Part shown: in pieces, positions 1 through 6,657 of the stretch
Layout: each line of letters opens with the position of its first letter
Numbering within the stretch: the first letter of the stretch is position 1
NCBI GenBank assembly: GCA_947450745.1
Contig: CANFYD010000068.1
Location: forward strand, 1-11,238
DNA length: 11,238 bases
From: Burkholderiales bacterium
Lineage (GTDB): Bacteria > Pseudomonadota > Gammaproteobacteria > Burkholderiales > Burkholderiaceae_C
Direction of reading: 5' to 3'
Position numbers and translations under genes: made by a program
The notes under the pieces: model-generated
Seen by the model: only the letters and a program-made list of their open reading frames with translations
Database searches by the model: none
Told to the model about the DNA's origin: nothing

Positions 1-2044
1 AACGTGCGGCGATCTTTTGCATCGGCGGGCGCAGACGGGTGGTGATCGCGTGGCTCTGTTCGCTGCGCTGATGCTTGTCCACCAAGTTGACCTGGATGTC
101 GCCCTGTTCAGCGCCAGCACGCAAATAATATTGCCGCACCAGGCCGTTGAAATTGATCGGCGCGGCGGTGCCGGCATAGGCTTGGTAATGCGTCACTTCC
201 GGCACCGTGGCCAGGTAGGCCCCGATCTCCCGCAGCACGGCGGCGGTCTGTTCCAGCGGCGTGCCGGCCGGCATGTCGACGATGACCTGGAACTCCGACT
301 TGTTGTCGAAGGGCAGCATCTTCAGCAGCACCAGGCCGGTGGCCGGCAGCAGCAGCGAGATGCCGATCAGCGCCGCCACACCCACGCCCAGCCAGCGACG
401 GTTGCGCGCGCCTTTCTTGGCGTCGAGCAGCGGCGTGAAGACGCGCTCGAACAGCGGCGCCAGCTTGGCGCTCAGGCCGTGCAGCGCCTCGGGGTCGCTG
501 TGTGTGCCGACTGGCAACTCCCTCATCCACAGCCTGGCCAGCCACGGCGTGACGACAAAAGCAATCGCCAGCGACAGCACCATGCCCATGCTGGCATTGA
601 TTGGGATCGGGCTCATGTACGGCCCCATCAGACCCGACACAAAGGCCATCGGCAGCAGCGCGGCGATGACGGTCAGCGTGGCCAGAATCGTCGGCCCACC
701 CACCTCATCGACCGCGCCGGGGATGATCTCCGTCAGCGAGCGGCCAGGAAACAATTGCTGGTGGCGGTGGATGTTTTCCACCACCACGATGGCGTCGTCG
801 ACCAGGATGCCGATCGAGAAAATCAAGGCAAACAGGGACACCCGGTTCAAGGTGAAGCCCCATGCCCAACTGGCGAACAGGGTCACGGTCAAGGTCAGGA
901 TCACCGCCGTGCCGACGATGGCCGCCTCGCGCCGCCCGAGTGCGATGAAGACCAGCGCCACCACGGAGGCGGTGGCAAACAGCAGCTTTTGGATCAGCTT
1001 TTTCGCCTTGTCGTTGGCCGAGGCTCCATAGTTGCGCGTTTCGCTGACCTCCACATCGGCGGGAATCACCGTGTTGCGCAAGCCTTGCACCCGGGTCATC
1101 ACAGCATCCGCCACGTCGATGGCGTTTTCGCCCGCCTTCTTGGTGATGGCCAGCGTGACCGCCGGATATTCCTGCCCGCCTTCGCCATGCCAGACATAGC
1201 GCGCAGCGGTCAGCGGGCCGTCATTGACCCGCGCCACATCGCGCAGAAAGACCGGTTTGCCGGCGCGCACGCCCACCACCAAGTCGGCCACCTCATCGGC
1301 CGAGGCGAGAAACGGCCCGGCTTCGAGCGCGATGCTGCGGTTGCCGCTGATCAGGTCGCCCAGCGGCAGGCCGGCATTGGCCGATTGCAGCGCTTGGCGC
1401 AGGTCGGCCAGCGTCAGGCCGACGCTGGCCAAGCGAGCCGGGTCCACCGCGATCAACACGCCACGGCCGGGGCCGCCGATGCTGCTGACTTCACGCGTGC
1501 CGGGCACCCGCTTGAGCTCGGCCTCGATGCTGTGGGCGACGCGCTCCAGATCAAAGGCGCCGGTGGCGGCGTTCTTGCTGAACAGCGTCAGGCTGACGAT
1601 GGGCACGTCGTCAATGCCCTTGGGCTTGATCAACGCTGGCAGCACGCCCAGGCCCTGCGGCAGCCAGTCGGCGTTGGAATTGACGGTGTCGTAGAGCCGC
1701 ACCAAGGCTTCGGTGCGCGGCACGCCGACCTTGAACTGCACCGTCAAAATCGCCATGCCAGGGCGTGACAGCGACATCACATGCTCGATACCGGCAATCT
1801 GCGACAGCACCTGCTCGGCCGGTGTGGCCACCATCTGCTCGACGTCGCCCACGCTGGCACCGGGGAAGGCGATCAGCACATTGGCCATCGTCACATTGAT
1901 CTGCGGCTCCTCTTCGCGCGGCGTCACCAGCACGGCAAAGATACCCAGCAGCATGGCCACCAAGGCCAGCAGCGGCGTGATCTGCGCGCTCTGGAAGAAG
2001 CCGGCAATGCGGCCTGAAATGCCCATCTGCGATGTTTTCATCAT
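1..2044 (-). CDS. RND efflux permease, AcrB-like (HAE type), C-terminal part outside window
   Basis: Inner-membrane proton-driven efflux pump subunit that would work with the adjacent periplasmic adaptor and an outer-membrane channel not seen here. The 681 visible codons are open to the left edge; a full member is about 1,000-1,050 residues, so roughly the first two thirds is present. Residues 24-41 form the first membrane helix, followed by the motif PREEEPQI at 42-49 that marks many RND permeases. The large periplasmic loop follows, then membrane segments around 340-520. The helix-4 motif GILVDDAIVVVEN carries the proton-relay pair D416/D417, equivalent to AcrB D407/D408. This pair favours the hydrophobe/amphiphile type over the heavy-metal CzcA type, which has VDG at this place. 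Two adjacent ATGs (2044 and 2041) could start it; the ribosome site is weak. It begins 26 bases after the adaptor stop, so the two are probably one transcript. The substrate cannot be read from the sequence. Confidence 0.93.
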   Translation of the reverse strand, partial: MMKTSQMGISGRIAGFFQSAQITPLLALVAMLLGIFAVLVTPREEEPQINVTMANVLIAFPGASVGDVEQMVATPAEQVLSQIAGIEHVMSLSRPGMAILTVQFKVGVPRTEALVRLYDTVNSNADWLPQGLGVLPALIKPKGIDDVPIVSLTLFSKNAATGAFDLERVAHSIEAELKRVPGTREVSSIGGPGRGVLIAVDPARLASVGLTLADLRQALQSANAGLPLGDLISGNRSIALEAGPFLASADEVADLVVGVRAGKPVFLRDVARVNDGPLTAARYVWHGEGGQEYPAVTLAITKKAGENAIDVADAVMTRVQGLRNTVIPADVEVSETRNYGASANDKAKKLIQKLLFATASVVALVFIALGRREAAIVGTAVILTLTVTLFASWAWGFTLNRVSLFALIFSIGILVDDAIVVVENIHRHQQLFPGRSLTEIIPGAVDEVGGPTILATLTVIAALLPMAFVSGLMGPYMSPIPINASMGMVLSLAIAFVVTPWLARLWMRELPVGTHSDPEALHGLSAKLAPLFERVFTPLLDAKKGARNRRWLGVGVAALIGISLLLPATGLVLLKMLPFDNKSEFQVIVDMPAGTPLEQTAAVLREIGAYLATVPEVTHYQAYAGTAAPINFNGLVRQYYLRAGAEQGDIQVNLVDKHQRSEQSHAITTRLRPPMQKIAAR

Positions 2045-2070
2045 TTTTTGCGAGGCTGACTGCGGCTGAT

Positions 2071-3240
2071 TTAGCGAATGCGGGCGGCTGCGGCCGGGTC
2101 GGTGGCGATGCGTTCGCCGCTGCTCAAGCCGGACAAGACTTCGACCTGCTCGCCCTGCACGGCACCCAGGCGGACCTGGCGCAGCAGCGGCCGGCCGTTT
2201 GCGTCGAGCACGTAGATGGCATTCAGCTCGGCGCGCTTGACCAACGCCGAGCGCGGCACCAGCAGCGTGGCGCTGGACCGGCTGGTTTGGGCATTCGGAC
2301 TGCTTGGTGAGCGTTCGGTGCTTTCGGTGCTTTGCCCGCTCAGCCAGACCCGGGCAAACATGCCGGGGCTTAAGCCCGCCAGCTTGGCCGGCAAGCCCAG
2401 CCGCATCTGCACCGTGTGGGTGTTGGCATCGACGACGGGCAGCAGTTGCACAGTCGTCGGCTTGATCCGCTCGCTGGGCGCGCCGGGGATTTCAAGCGTC
2501 AGCGGGCTTGAGGGGCTCAAGCGTGCCACCACCGACTGCGGCAGATTGATCGTCACCCGCAAAGCGTCGGGAGCGTACACCGTGAGCAGTGGACGGCCGG
2601 GCATGGCCATGTCGCCCAGGGCCACAGGCACTTCCGCCACCACCCCGTCATACGGGCTGCGCACCACATGGAAGCTGGTCTGCGTGCGCGACACGCCCAG
2701 CTGAGCCAGGGTCGCGTTGACCTGCGCCTGGGTCGCCTTGAACTGGCTGTCGGCCTGATCCAGCGCCGCTTGGCTGATGTATTGCTGCTTGAACAACTGC
2801 TGCTGGCGCGCCAACTCGCGCTCGGCCAAATGCAGCGCGGCACGGGCCGCTTGGGCTTGCGCTTCGCTGGCGCTGGCGGCTTGGTCGGCGGCGCGTGCGT
2901 CGATGCGCAGCAAGATCTGGCCGGCCTTGACCGCGTCGCCGGCCTTGACGTCAAGCTGCTGCACCGCGCCCGCCACCTGCGCAGCCACCACGGTCTGCCG
3001 CACGGCTTCCACCACGCCGTCGAAGCTGAGGCTGCGGTTTTCAGCACTGGCTTGAATCAGCAAGCTGGCCAGCGGCGCCGCTTGCGCTGGAGCTGCCGTT
3101 TGATGTGGCGTTTGATGTGCGGTTTGTTGAGCAGTCTGCGCTTGGGCGGCGTTCAGCAGCAGCAAGCTCAGCAGCAGAGCGGGAGCCCGGCCGGTCGCGT
3201 AGTGAGAAGGCAGGGGCGTGATGATTCTGGAGAGATTCAT
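2071..3240 (-). CDS. RND efflux periplasmic adaptor (membrane fusion protein, HlyD/AcrA family)
   Basis: Periplasmic adaptor linking the RND permease encoded just downstream to an outer-membrane channel. The 389 residues begin with a signal peptide: hydrophobic core LLLSLLLL near 22-29 and probable cleavage after AQA at 32-34. There is no lipobox cysteine, so it is probably not a lipoprotein. In order come a first lipoyl half (VVAAQVAGAVQQLDVKAGDAVKAGQILLRID), a long alpha-helical hairpin rich in Ala, Gln and Glu, the second lipoyl half (RSPYDGVVAEVPVALGDMAMPGRPL), a beta-barrel and a membrane-proximal domain (LLVPRSALVKR onward). Two oddities are a TAQQ-TAHQ-TPHQ tetrapeptide repeat right after the signal peptide and a Ser/Thr-rich low-complexity stretch near residues 302-324. 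It is the first gene after the promoter at 3286-3314, with the RND gene following at 26 bases, and is divergent from the ArsR-type gene that probably represses it. No outer-membrane factor gene is visible. Confidence 0.95.
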   Translation of the reverse strand: MNLSRIITPLPSHYATGRAPALLLSLLLLNAAQAQTAQQTAHQTPHQTAAPAQAAPLASLLIQASAENRSLSFDGVVEAVRQTVVAAQVAGAVQQLDVKAGDAVKAGQILLRIDARAADQAASASEAQAQAARAALHLAERELARQQQLFKQQYISQAALDQADSQFKATQAQVNATLAQLGVSRTQTSFHVVRSPYDGVVAEVPVALGDMAMPGRPLLTVYAPDALRVTINLPQSVVARLSPSSPLTLEIPGAPSERIKPTTVQLLPVVDANTHTVQMRLGLPAKLAGLSPGMFARVWLSGQSTESTERSPSSPNAQTSRSSATLLVPRSALVKRAELNAIYVLDANGRPLLRQVRLGAVQGEQVEVLSGLSSGERIATDPAAAARIR

Positions 3241-3285
3241 GGAGGTTCCGCTTCAAAGCACTGGACGAAACACCGTCCTTAGTTC

Positions 3286-3314
3286 ATTATTTGCTTATGC
3301 ATGCAAATAGTCAA
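3286..3314 (-). promoter_or_regulatory. Sigma-70 promoter for the adaptor-RND operon
   Basis: On the minus strand a -35 box TTGACT (3309-3314, five of six to consensus) is followed after exactly 17 bases by a -10 box AATAAT (3286-3291, five of six). Transcription would start near 3279 and leave a leader of roughly 40 bases before the ATG at 3240. The inverted repeat at 3288-3309 fills the spacer and touches both boxes, so a bound repressor would exclude RNA polymerase. The match to consensus is seen directly; activity is inferred. Confidence 0.7.
3288..3309. promoter_or_regulatory. Candidate ArsR-type operator (inverted repeat)
   Basis: Perfect 7-base arms TATTTGC (3288-3294) and GCAAATA (3303-3309) flank an 8-base centre that itself contains the palindrome ATGCAT. 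It is AT-rich in otherwise GC-rich DNA and is the only clear dyad in the divergent gap. It lies between the -35 and -10 boxes of the efflux promoter and about 35 bases before the repressor start. ArsR/SmtB proteins bind as dimers to such dyads, typically next to their own gene, so the neighbouring repressor is the obvious ligand. Any promoter of the repressor gene must also lie in this gap (weak candidate TTGCTT 3291-3296 with AACAAT 3313-3318), which would make the repressor autoregulated. Confidence 0.65.
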
Positions 3315-3343
3315 CAATCGACATGCGCAAGGAAGCAATTAAA

Positions 3344-3733
3344 ATGAGTTGCAATGACAGCTTGGCTTCGGCCGCAGGAGCAACCTGCTATTCCATGCAA
3401 GATCTCCCTCAAGCCGCGCTGATCCAGGTGGCCGCTTATTTTCAGGCGCTGTCCGAGCCGACGCGTCTGCAAATTCTCAATTTGCTGCGTCAGCAAGAGC
3501 GAAAAGTTGGCGAATTGGCCGAGTTGTGTGGCTTCAGTGCGGCCAATGTGTCGCGTCATCTGAGCGTGTTGCAGCAGCAGGGCTTGGTGCTGCGTGAAAG
3601 TCGCGGTACCAGCGCCTTCTATCGCATCGCCGACCCGTCGGTTTACGAGCTTTGTGACCTGGTTTGCGGCAGCCTCGGCCGGCAGTCCGAGCGGGTGGCC
3701 CGCGAGCGCGAGGCGTTTTTCCCGCCGCGTTGA
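3344..3733 (+). CDS. ArsR/SmtB-family HTH transcriptional repressor
   Basis: Small dimeric winged-helix repressor, 129 residues from this start, which is typical for the family. The core runs from YFQALSEPTRLQILNLL (32-48) through the recognition region LAELCGFSAANVSRHLSVLQQQGLV (58-82) to the wing LRESRGTSAFYRI (83-95), the standard ArsR layout. I chose the ATG at 3344 because AAGGAAG at 3329-3335 sits 8 bases before it; an upstream in-frame ATG at 3323 would add seven residues but has no such site. Cysteines are at 3, 15, 62, 104 and 108. The metal-binding CxC of classical ArsR in helix 3 is not there (only C62), while C104 and C108 form a CxxxC pair in the last helix. Metal, arsenite or thiol/redox sensing are all possible. 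It is divergent from the efflux operon and probably controls it through the dyad at 3288-3309. Confidence 0.93.
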   Translation: MSCNDSLASAAGATCYSMQDLPQAALIQVAAYFQALSEPTRLQILNLLRQQERKVGELAELCGFSAANVSRHLSVLQQQGLVLRESRGTSAFYRIADPSVYELCDLVCGSLGRQSERVAREREAFFPPR

Positions 3734-3802
3734 GGGTCAAGTGTTCTGCTTGCGCCACGCCTGGCGCTGCTTGCGGTCATTCGGCATCGGTGTTGCGTTG
3801 CG

Positions 3803-4129
3803 TTGGCCGCCCGCTTGGCCGGTGAAAGCGGTGTGATCAACTTTGATTTTTATGCCTTTTTGACGAACACGGTCGCCAACGCTGCCAGCTTGGGCTTGAC
3901 CAATGTGAGCAATACCTGCGGCCAGACACCGGTCATTTGCGACCCCGCCACATCGCTGTTTTTTGACGGCATCCACCCGACCACTTTCGGCCACGCGCTG
4001 CTGGCGGATGCGGTGTTCGCACAGGCGGTGCCCGAGCCGGCCAGCTACTTGCTGCTGGACAGTGGTCTGCTTTTGATGGTGTGGCTGCGTCGTCAGCGCC
4101 AGGCTCCTAGGCGGCCAATTGCTGCCTAG
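3803..4129 (+). pseudogene. C-terminal remnant of a PEP-CTERM SGNH/GDSL hydrolase
   Basis: This open stretch of 108 codons can only start at a TTG and has no ribosome site. Similarity in style to SGNH/GDSL esterases begins around ARLAGESGVINFDFYAF and includes the last catalytic block FFDGIHPTTFGHALLADAV, with the Asp and His of the triad at residues 55 and 58. The N-terminal half, with the GDS nucleophile and the Gly and Asn oxyanion blocks, is missing. The tail is a PEP-CTERM sorting signal: VPEPAS at 76-81, a hydrophobic stretch, then an arginine-rich end (WLRRQRQAPRR). The hydrophobic stretch contains an Asp (LLLDSG), unusual for these tails and in keeping with decay. The frame is the same as that of the upstream ArsR gene, continuing without further stops after its TGA. 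The stop overlaps the end of the convergent stress-protein gene by 3-4 bases. I read this as a deletion scar, not a working gene. Confidence 0.72.
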
Positions 4130-4563
4130 CGGTAGACCAGCACCGGAATGCGCGAGTGGGTGAGTACCTTCTGTGTCTCGCTGCCCAGCAACAAGGCCTG
4201 CACGCCTCGGCGGCCGTGTGATGCCATCAAAATCAGATCGCAGCCCCGTTCTTCGGCGGTGCGAATGATGGCTTCATAGGGCTGGTCACTGATCTGGACG
4301 ACCGTGTCGCAAGGCACGCCCTCGTCGTCCGCCGCCTGTTGCAACAGCGCAAGATGCTTCTGCGCCTGCGCGTGGCTATCGGCGAGAAACTTTTCGCTGG
4401 TGTCTCCGATCATCGCCGTGTCGAAGGTAAAGACGTGGAACTCCGGTGCCACGCAGACACCCGTGACCTTGGCGTTAGTTTCTTTGGCGAAGCGAAGGCC
4501 GTGCTGGATTGCGGCGCGGGACAGGTCGGAGCCATCGATGGGTAACAGCAGGTGTGAGAACAC
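4126..4563 (-). CDS. Universal stress protein, UspA family, single domain
   Basis: Cytoplasmic alpha/beta protein of the Usp superfamily, 145 residues, the usual size of a one-domain member. It opens with the family's first strand (FSHLLLPIDGS, with the Asp that contacts adenine in ATP-binding members) and ends with the nucleotide loop and last strand ASHGRRGVQALLLGS...IPVLVYR. The ATP-binding pattern G-x2-G-x9-G-S is met except that its first Gly is Ala, so ATP binding is likely but not certain. I chose the GTG at 4563 because AAGGAG lies 6 bases upstream and the protein then begins where the family begins; an in-frame ATG at 4590 would add nine residues (MSLTFKEYA) that include this ribosome site. 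It stands alone and is convergent with the hydrolase remnant. Its exact role, usually survival under starvation or respiratory stress, cannot be read here. I found no convincing promoter. Confidence 0.93.
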   Translation of the reverse strand: MFSHLLLPIDGSDLSRAAIQHGLRFAKETNAKVTGVCVAPEFHVFTFDTAMIGDTSEKFLADSHAQAQKHLALLQQAADDEGVPCDTVVQISDQPYEAIIRTAEERGCDLILMASHGRRGVQALLLGSETQKVLTHSRIPVLVYR

Positions 4564-4569
4564 GGCGTA

Positions 4570-4575
4570 CTCCTT
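4570..4575 (-). promoter_or_regulatory. Ribosome binding site deciding the GTG start of the stress protein
   Basis: On the minus strand AAGGAG is followed after 6 bases by GTG at 4563. No comparable site precedes the ATG at 4590. This fixes the start at the GTG. Confidence 0.75.
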
Positions 4576-4590
4576 GAACGTTAATGACAA

Positions 4591-4806
4591 TTAAGTCTAA
4601 CCTCCAGAGCCGGCAGCATGTGAGCAAGCACAGGCGGAGTGCGGGTATTTACGCCGCTGCCGAGATCACGCTGGCGTTCAAGAAACATTGGGTGACGCAA
4701 GCGACGCAAGCGCCGCAGTGATGTGGGGCGAGATGCGCACCGACAGACTCACCCGCCGAGTTTTTACGTCGGCTCCGTTCAACTCAGTCATGCGGTGGCG
4801 TTGAGT
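4591..4806. other. Non-coding gap between stress protein and acyl-CoA dehydrogenase
   Basis: No recognisable gene. It holds a 9-base direct repeat GACGCAAGC in two exact copies (4694-4702, 4703-4711). A weak stem GCCGA/TCGGC (4755-4759 with 4769-4773) and a weak 6-base stem AACTCA/TGAGTT (4781-4786 with 4802-4807) lie just past the dehydrogenase end. Neither is followed by a T-run on the minus strand, so neither is a convincing terminator. A 33-codon plus-strand frame starting with GTG at 4620 and ending at 4721 has no ribosome site and no family I know. Confidence 0.4.
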
Positions 4807-6606
4807 TCAGAACTGCGTGTCGCTGAGTGCCAGGGTGGTGGACGAGCCGTTCACCACCACGTCACGCAGCGCTGAGGCTTGCGGCAGCAGGTGGCGCGCG
4901 TAGTGCTCGGCGGTGATGCACTTGGCGGACAGGAAGTCGCGTTCGCTGTTGCTGCTGTCGCTTTCGACTGGTCGTGCCGCCATTTGCGCCGCAGCGGCGT
5001 TGGCCGAGCGCGCCATCAGCCAGCCGCCGGTGACCGTGCCGCACAGCATCAAATAGGGCACAGCTCCGGCTGCAGCGTCACGCGCCGGGGCGCTGAGCAA
5101 GCTGTCGGTAGCCTCGGTCAAGGCACGCAGCGCATGGCTCATCGCAGCGCGGCTCAGATCGGCATTTGCACCCGTCATCGGTTCGTCGCTGATTTCGGCG
5201 ATCAGGCTGCGCATCGCCGAGCCGCCGTCGCGGGCCAGCTTGCGGCCGATCAGGTCATTGGCCTGGATGCCGGTCGTGCCTTCGTAGATGGTGGTGATGC
5301 GGGCATCCCGCAGGTGTTGCGAAGCGCCGGTCTCCTCGATGAAGCCCATGCCGCCGTGGATTTGCAAGCCGTTCGAGGTGATGCCCAGCGCATTCTCGGT
5401 ACACCAGCCTTTGACGACAGGGATCAGCAGATCCACCCGTCGCTGGGCGGCGCTGCGCCTTGCCGGGTCGGCATGGCCTTGCGCGCAGTCCATCTGGCCG
5501 GCGGTGTAGTACGCCAGTGCGCGCATCGCTTCGATGCGCGTCTTCATGTCCATCAGCATGCGGCGCACGTCGGGGTGGCCGATGATGGTTTTGCTGGATT
5601 TGTCGTCCCCGCCACCCAGCGTCTTGCCCTGCACGCGGTCGAGCGCGAAGGCGCGGGCCTTTTGGTAGGCGCGCTCCGAGATCGCCACCCCCTCCAGCCC
5701 GACATTCAAGCGGGCGTGGTTCATCATCGTGAACATGCAAGCCAGGCCCTGGTTCGGCTCGCCGACCAGCCAGCCGATGGCACCCCCAGCTTCGCCAAAT
5801 GACATCGAAGCGGTGGCGCTGCCGTGTATGCCCAGCTTGTGCTCGATGGAAGTGCACAGCAAATCGTTGCGCTCGCCGAGCGTGCCGTCGGCATTGACCA
5901 GGAACTTCGGGCACAGGAACAGCGAGATGCCTTTCACGCCAGCAGGCGCGTCTGGCAAGCGGGCCAGCACCAGGTGGATGATGTTCTCCGCCATGTCGTG
6001 CTCGCCCCAGGTGATGAAGATCTTGCTGCCGCTGACGCGGTAGTGATCGCCCTCGCCAGCGGGTACGGCCTTGCTGCGGATGGCGGCGAGGTCGGAGCCG
6101 GCTTGTGGCTCGGTGATGTTCATCGTGCCGGTCCAGCGGCCGTCGACCATGGCCGGCAAGTAGATCCGCTTCAGCTCGTCGCTGCCGTGGTGGGCAATCG
6201 CCTCGACCGCGCCCAGCGTCAGCATCTGGCAGAGCGAGAACGCCATGTTCGAGGCCTTCCACATCTCCAGCACAGCGGTGGACAGCAGCGTTGGCAGGCC
6301 TTGGCCGCCGAACTCGGTGCGCGCCGGCATGCCGTTCCAGCCGGCCGCGCAGAACTCGGCATAGGCGTCCTTGAAACCGTCGGCCGTGCTCACCACGCCG
6401 GCGCTCCAGCTGCAGCCTTGCTGGTCACCTGCCTTGTTGATCGGGGCCAGCACCTGGGCGGCGAACTTGGCGGATTCATCGAGGATGGCTTCGACCAGAT
6501 CGTCCCCCAACTCTTGGTTGCCCGGTTGGGCCAGCACGGCGTCGAGGCCGCCAAGTTCTTGCATCGCGAACAGCATGTCGCGCAGGGGCGCAGCGTAATG
6601 AGTCAT
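4807..6606 (-). CDS. Acyl-CoA dehydrogenase, long DmdC-like type with C-terminal extension
   Basis: FAD enzyme that introduces an alpha,beta double bond into an acyl-CoA and passes electrons to electron-transfer flavoprotein. At 599 residues it is about 200 longer than classical short/medium-chain enzymes. It matches the group with an extra N-terminal helix region (MTHYAAPLRDMLFAMQEL) and a C-terminal domain after about 460, to which 3-methylmercaptopropionyl-CoA dehydrogenase (DmdC) and many unassigned fatty or aromatic acyl-CoA dehydrogenases belong. Visible motifs: MNITEPQAGSDL at 162-173 (first family signature, flavin and substrate contact), SKIFITWGEHDM just after, and QIHGGMGFIEETGASQHLRDAR followed by IYEGTTGIQANDLIGRKLA. 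Glu442 in YEGTTGIQ is the predicted catalytic base. The tail SERDFLSAKCITAEHYARHLLPQ is typical of the group. It is the last gene of the liv cluster, 42 bases after livM, so its substrate may derive from the imported compound. The acyl chain it acts on cannot be told from sequence alone. Confidence 0.93.
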   Translation of the reverse strand: MTHYAAPLRDMLFAMQELGGLDAVLAQPGNQELGDDLVEAILDESAKFAAQVLAPINKAGDQQGCSWSAGVVSTADGFKDAYAEFCAAGWNGMPARTEFGGQGLPTLLSTAVLEMWKASNMAFSLCQMLTLGAVEAIAHHGSDELKRIYLPAMVDGRWTGTMNITEPQAGSDLAAIRSKAVPAGEGDHYRVSGSKIFITWGEHDMAENIIHLVLARLPDAPAGVKGISLFLCPKFLVNADGTLGERNDLLCTSIEHKLGIHGSATASMSFGEAGGAIGWLVGEPNQGLACMFTMMNHARLNVGLEGVAISERAYQKARAFALDRVQGKTLGGGDDKSSKTIIGHPDVRRMLMDMKTRIEAMRALAYYTAGQMDCAQGHADPARRSAAQRRVDLLIPVVKGWCTENALGITSNGLQIHGGMGFIEETGASQHLRDARITTIYEGTTGIQANDLIGRKLARDGGSAMRSLIAEISDEPMTGANADLSRAAMSHALRALTEATDSLLSAPARDAAAGAVPYLMLCGTVTGGWLMARSANAAAAQMAARPVESDSSNSERDFLSAKCITAEHYARHLLPQASALRDVVVNGSSTTLALSDTQF

Positions 6607-6627
6607 GGGGATAGTCCTGAACGTGAG

Positions 6628-6657
6628 GGGCTTAGAACTTGTAAGTTCTTAATGCCC
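6628..6657 (-). repeat. Hairpin between livM and the acyl-CoA dehydrogenase gene
   Basis: The core is AGAACTT (6634-6640) facing AAGTTCT (6643-6649) across two bases. It is extended by a GGGC/GCCC clamp (6628-6631 with 6654-6657) and two T-A pairs with single-base bulges. The livM stop codon (6649-6651) lies inside the stem, so a ribosome finishing livM would melt it. No T-run follows on the minus strand, so it is not a standard terminator. It may set the level of the downstream gene, protect mRNA ends, or bind a protein. Confidence 0.6.

Noticed and set aside
17..1768. Long plus-strand open frame of 583 codons across the permease gene
   Set aside because: It is the antisense of the RND permease in GC-rich DNA. 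Its product is rich in Arg, His, Gln and Gly with no domain, while the minus strand shows clear RND motifs.
1..2044. Heavy-metal (CzcA-type) RND permease
   Set aside because: The helix-4 motif is LVDDAIVVVEN with two aspartates, as in the AcrB-like type, not the VDG of the CzcA type, despite the ArsR-type neighbour.
3323..3343. Upstream ATG as the repressor start
   Set aside because: It would place the clear AAGGAAG ribosome site inside the coding region; the ATG at 3344 is correctly spaced from it.
3734..4129. Stop-codon readthrough making a repressor-hydrolase fusion
   Set aside because: The frames agree, but there is no readthrough context I recognise and the remnant lacks the catalytic N-terminus; chance joining at a breakpoint is simpler.
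4755..4807. Two short stems past the dehydrogenase gene as its terminator
   Set aside because: Stems of 5 and 6 bases with large loops and no following T-run.
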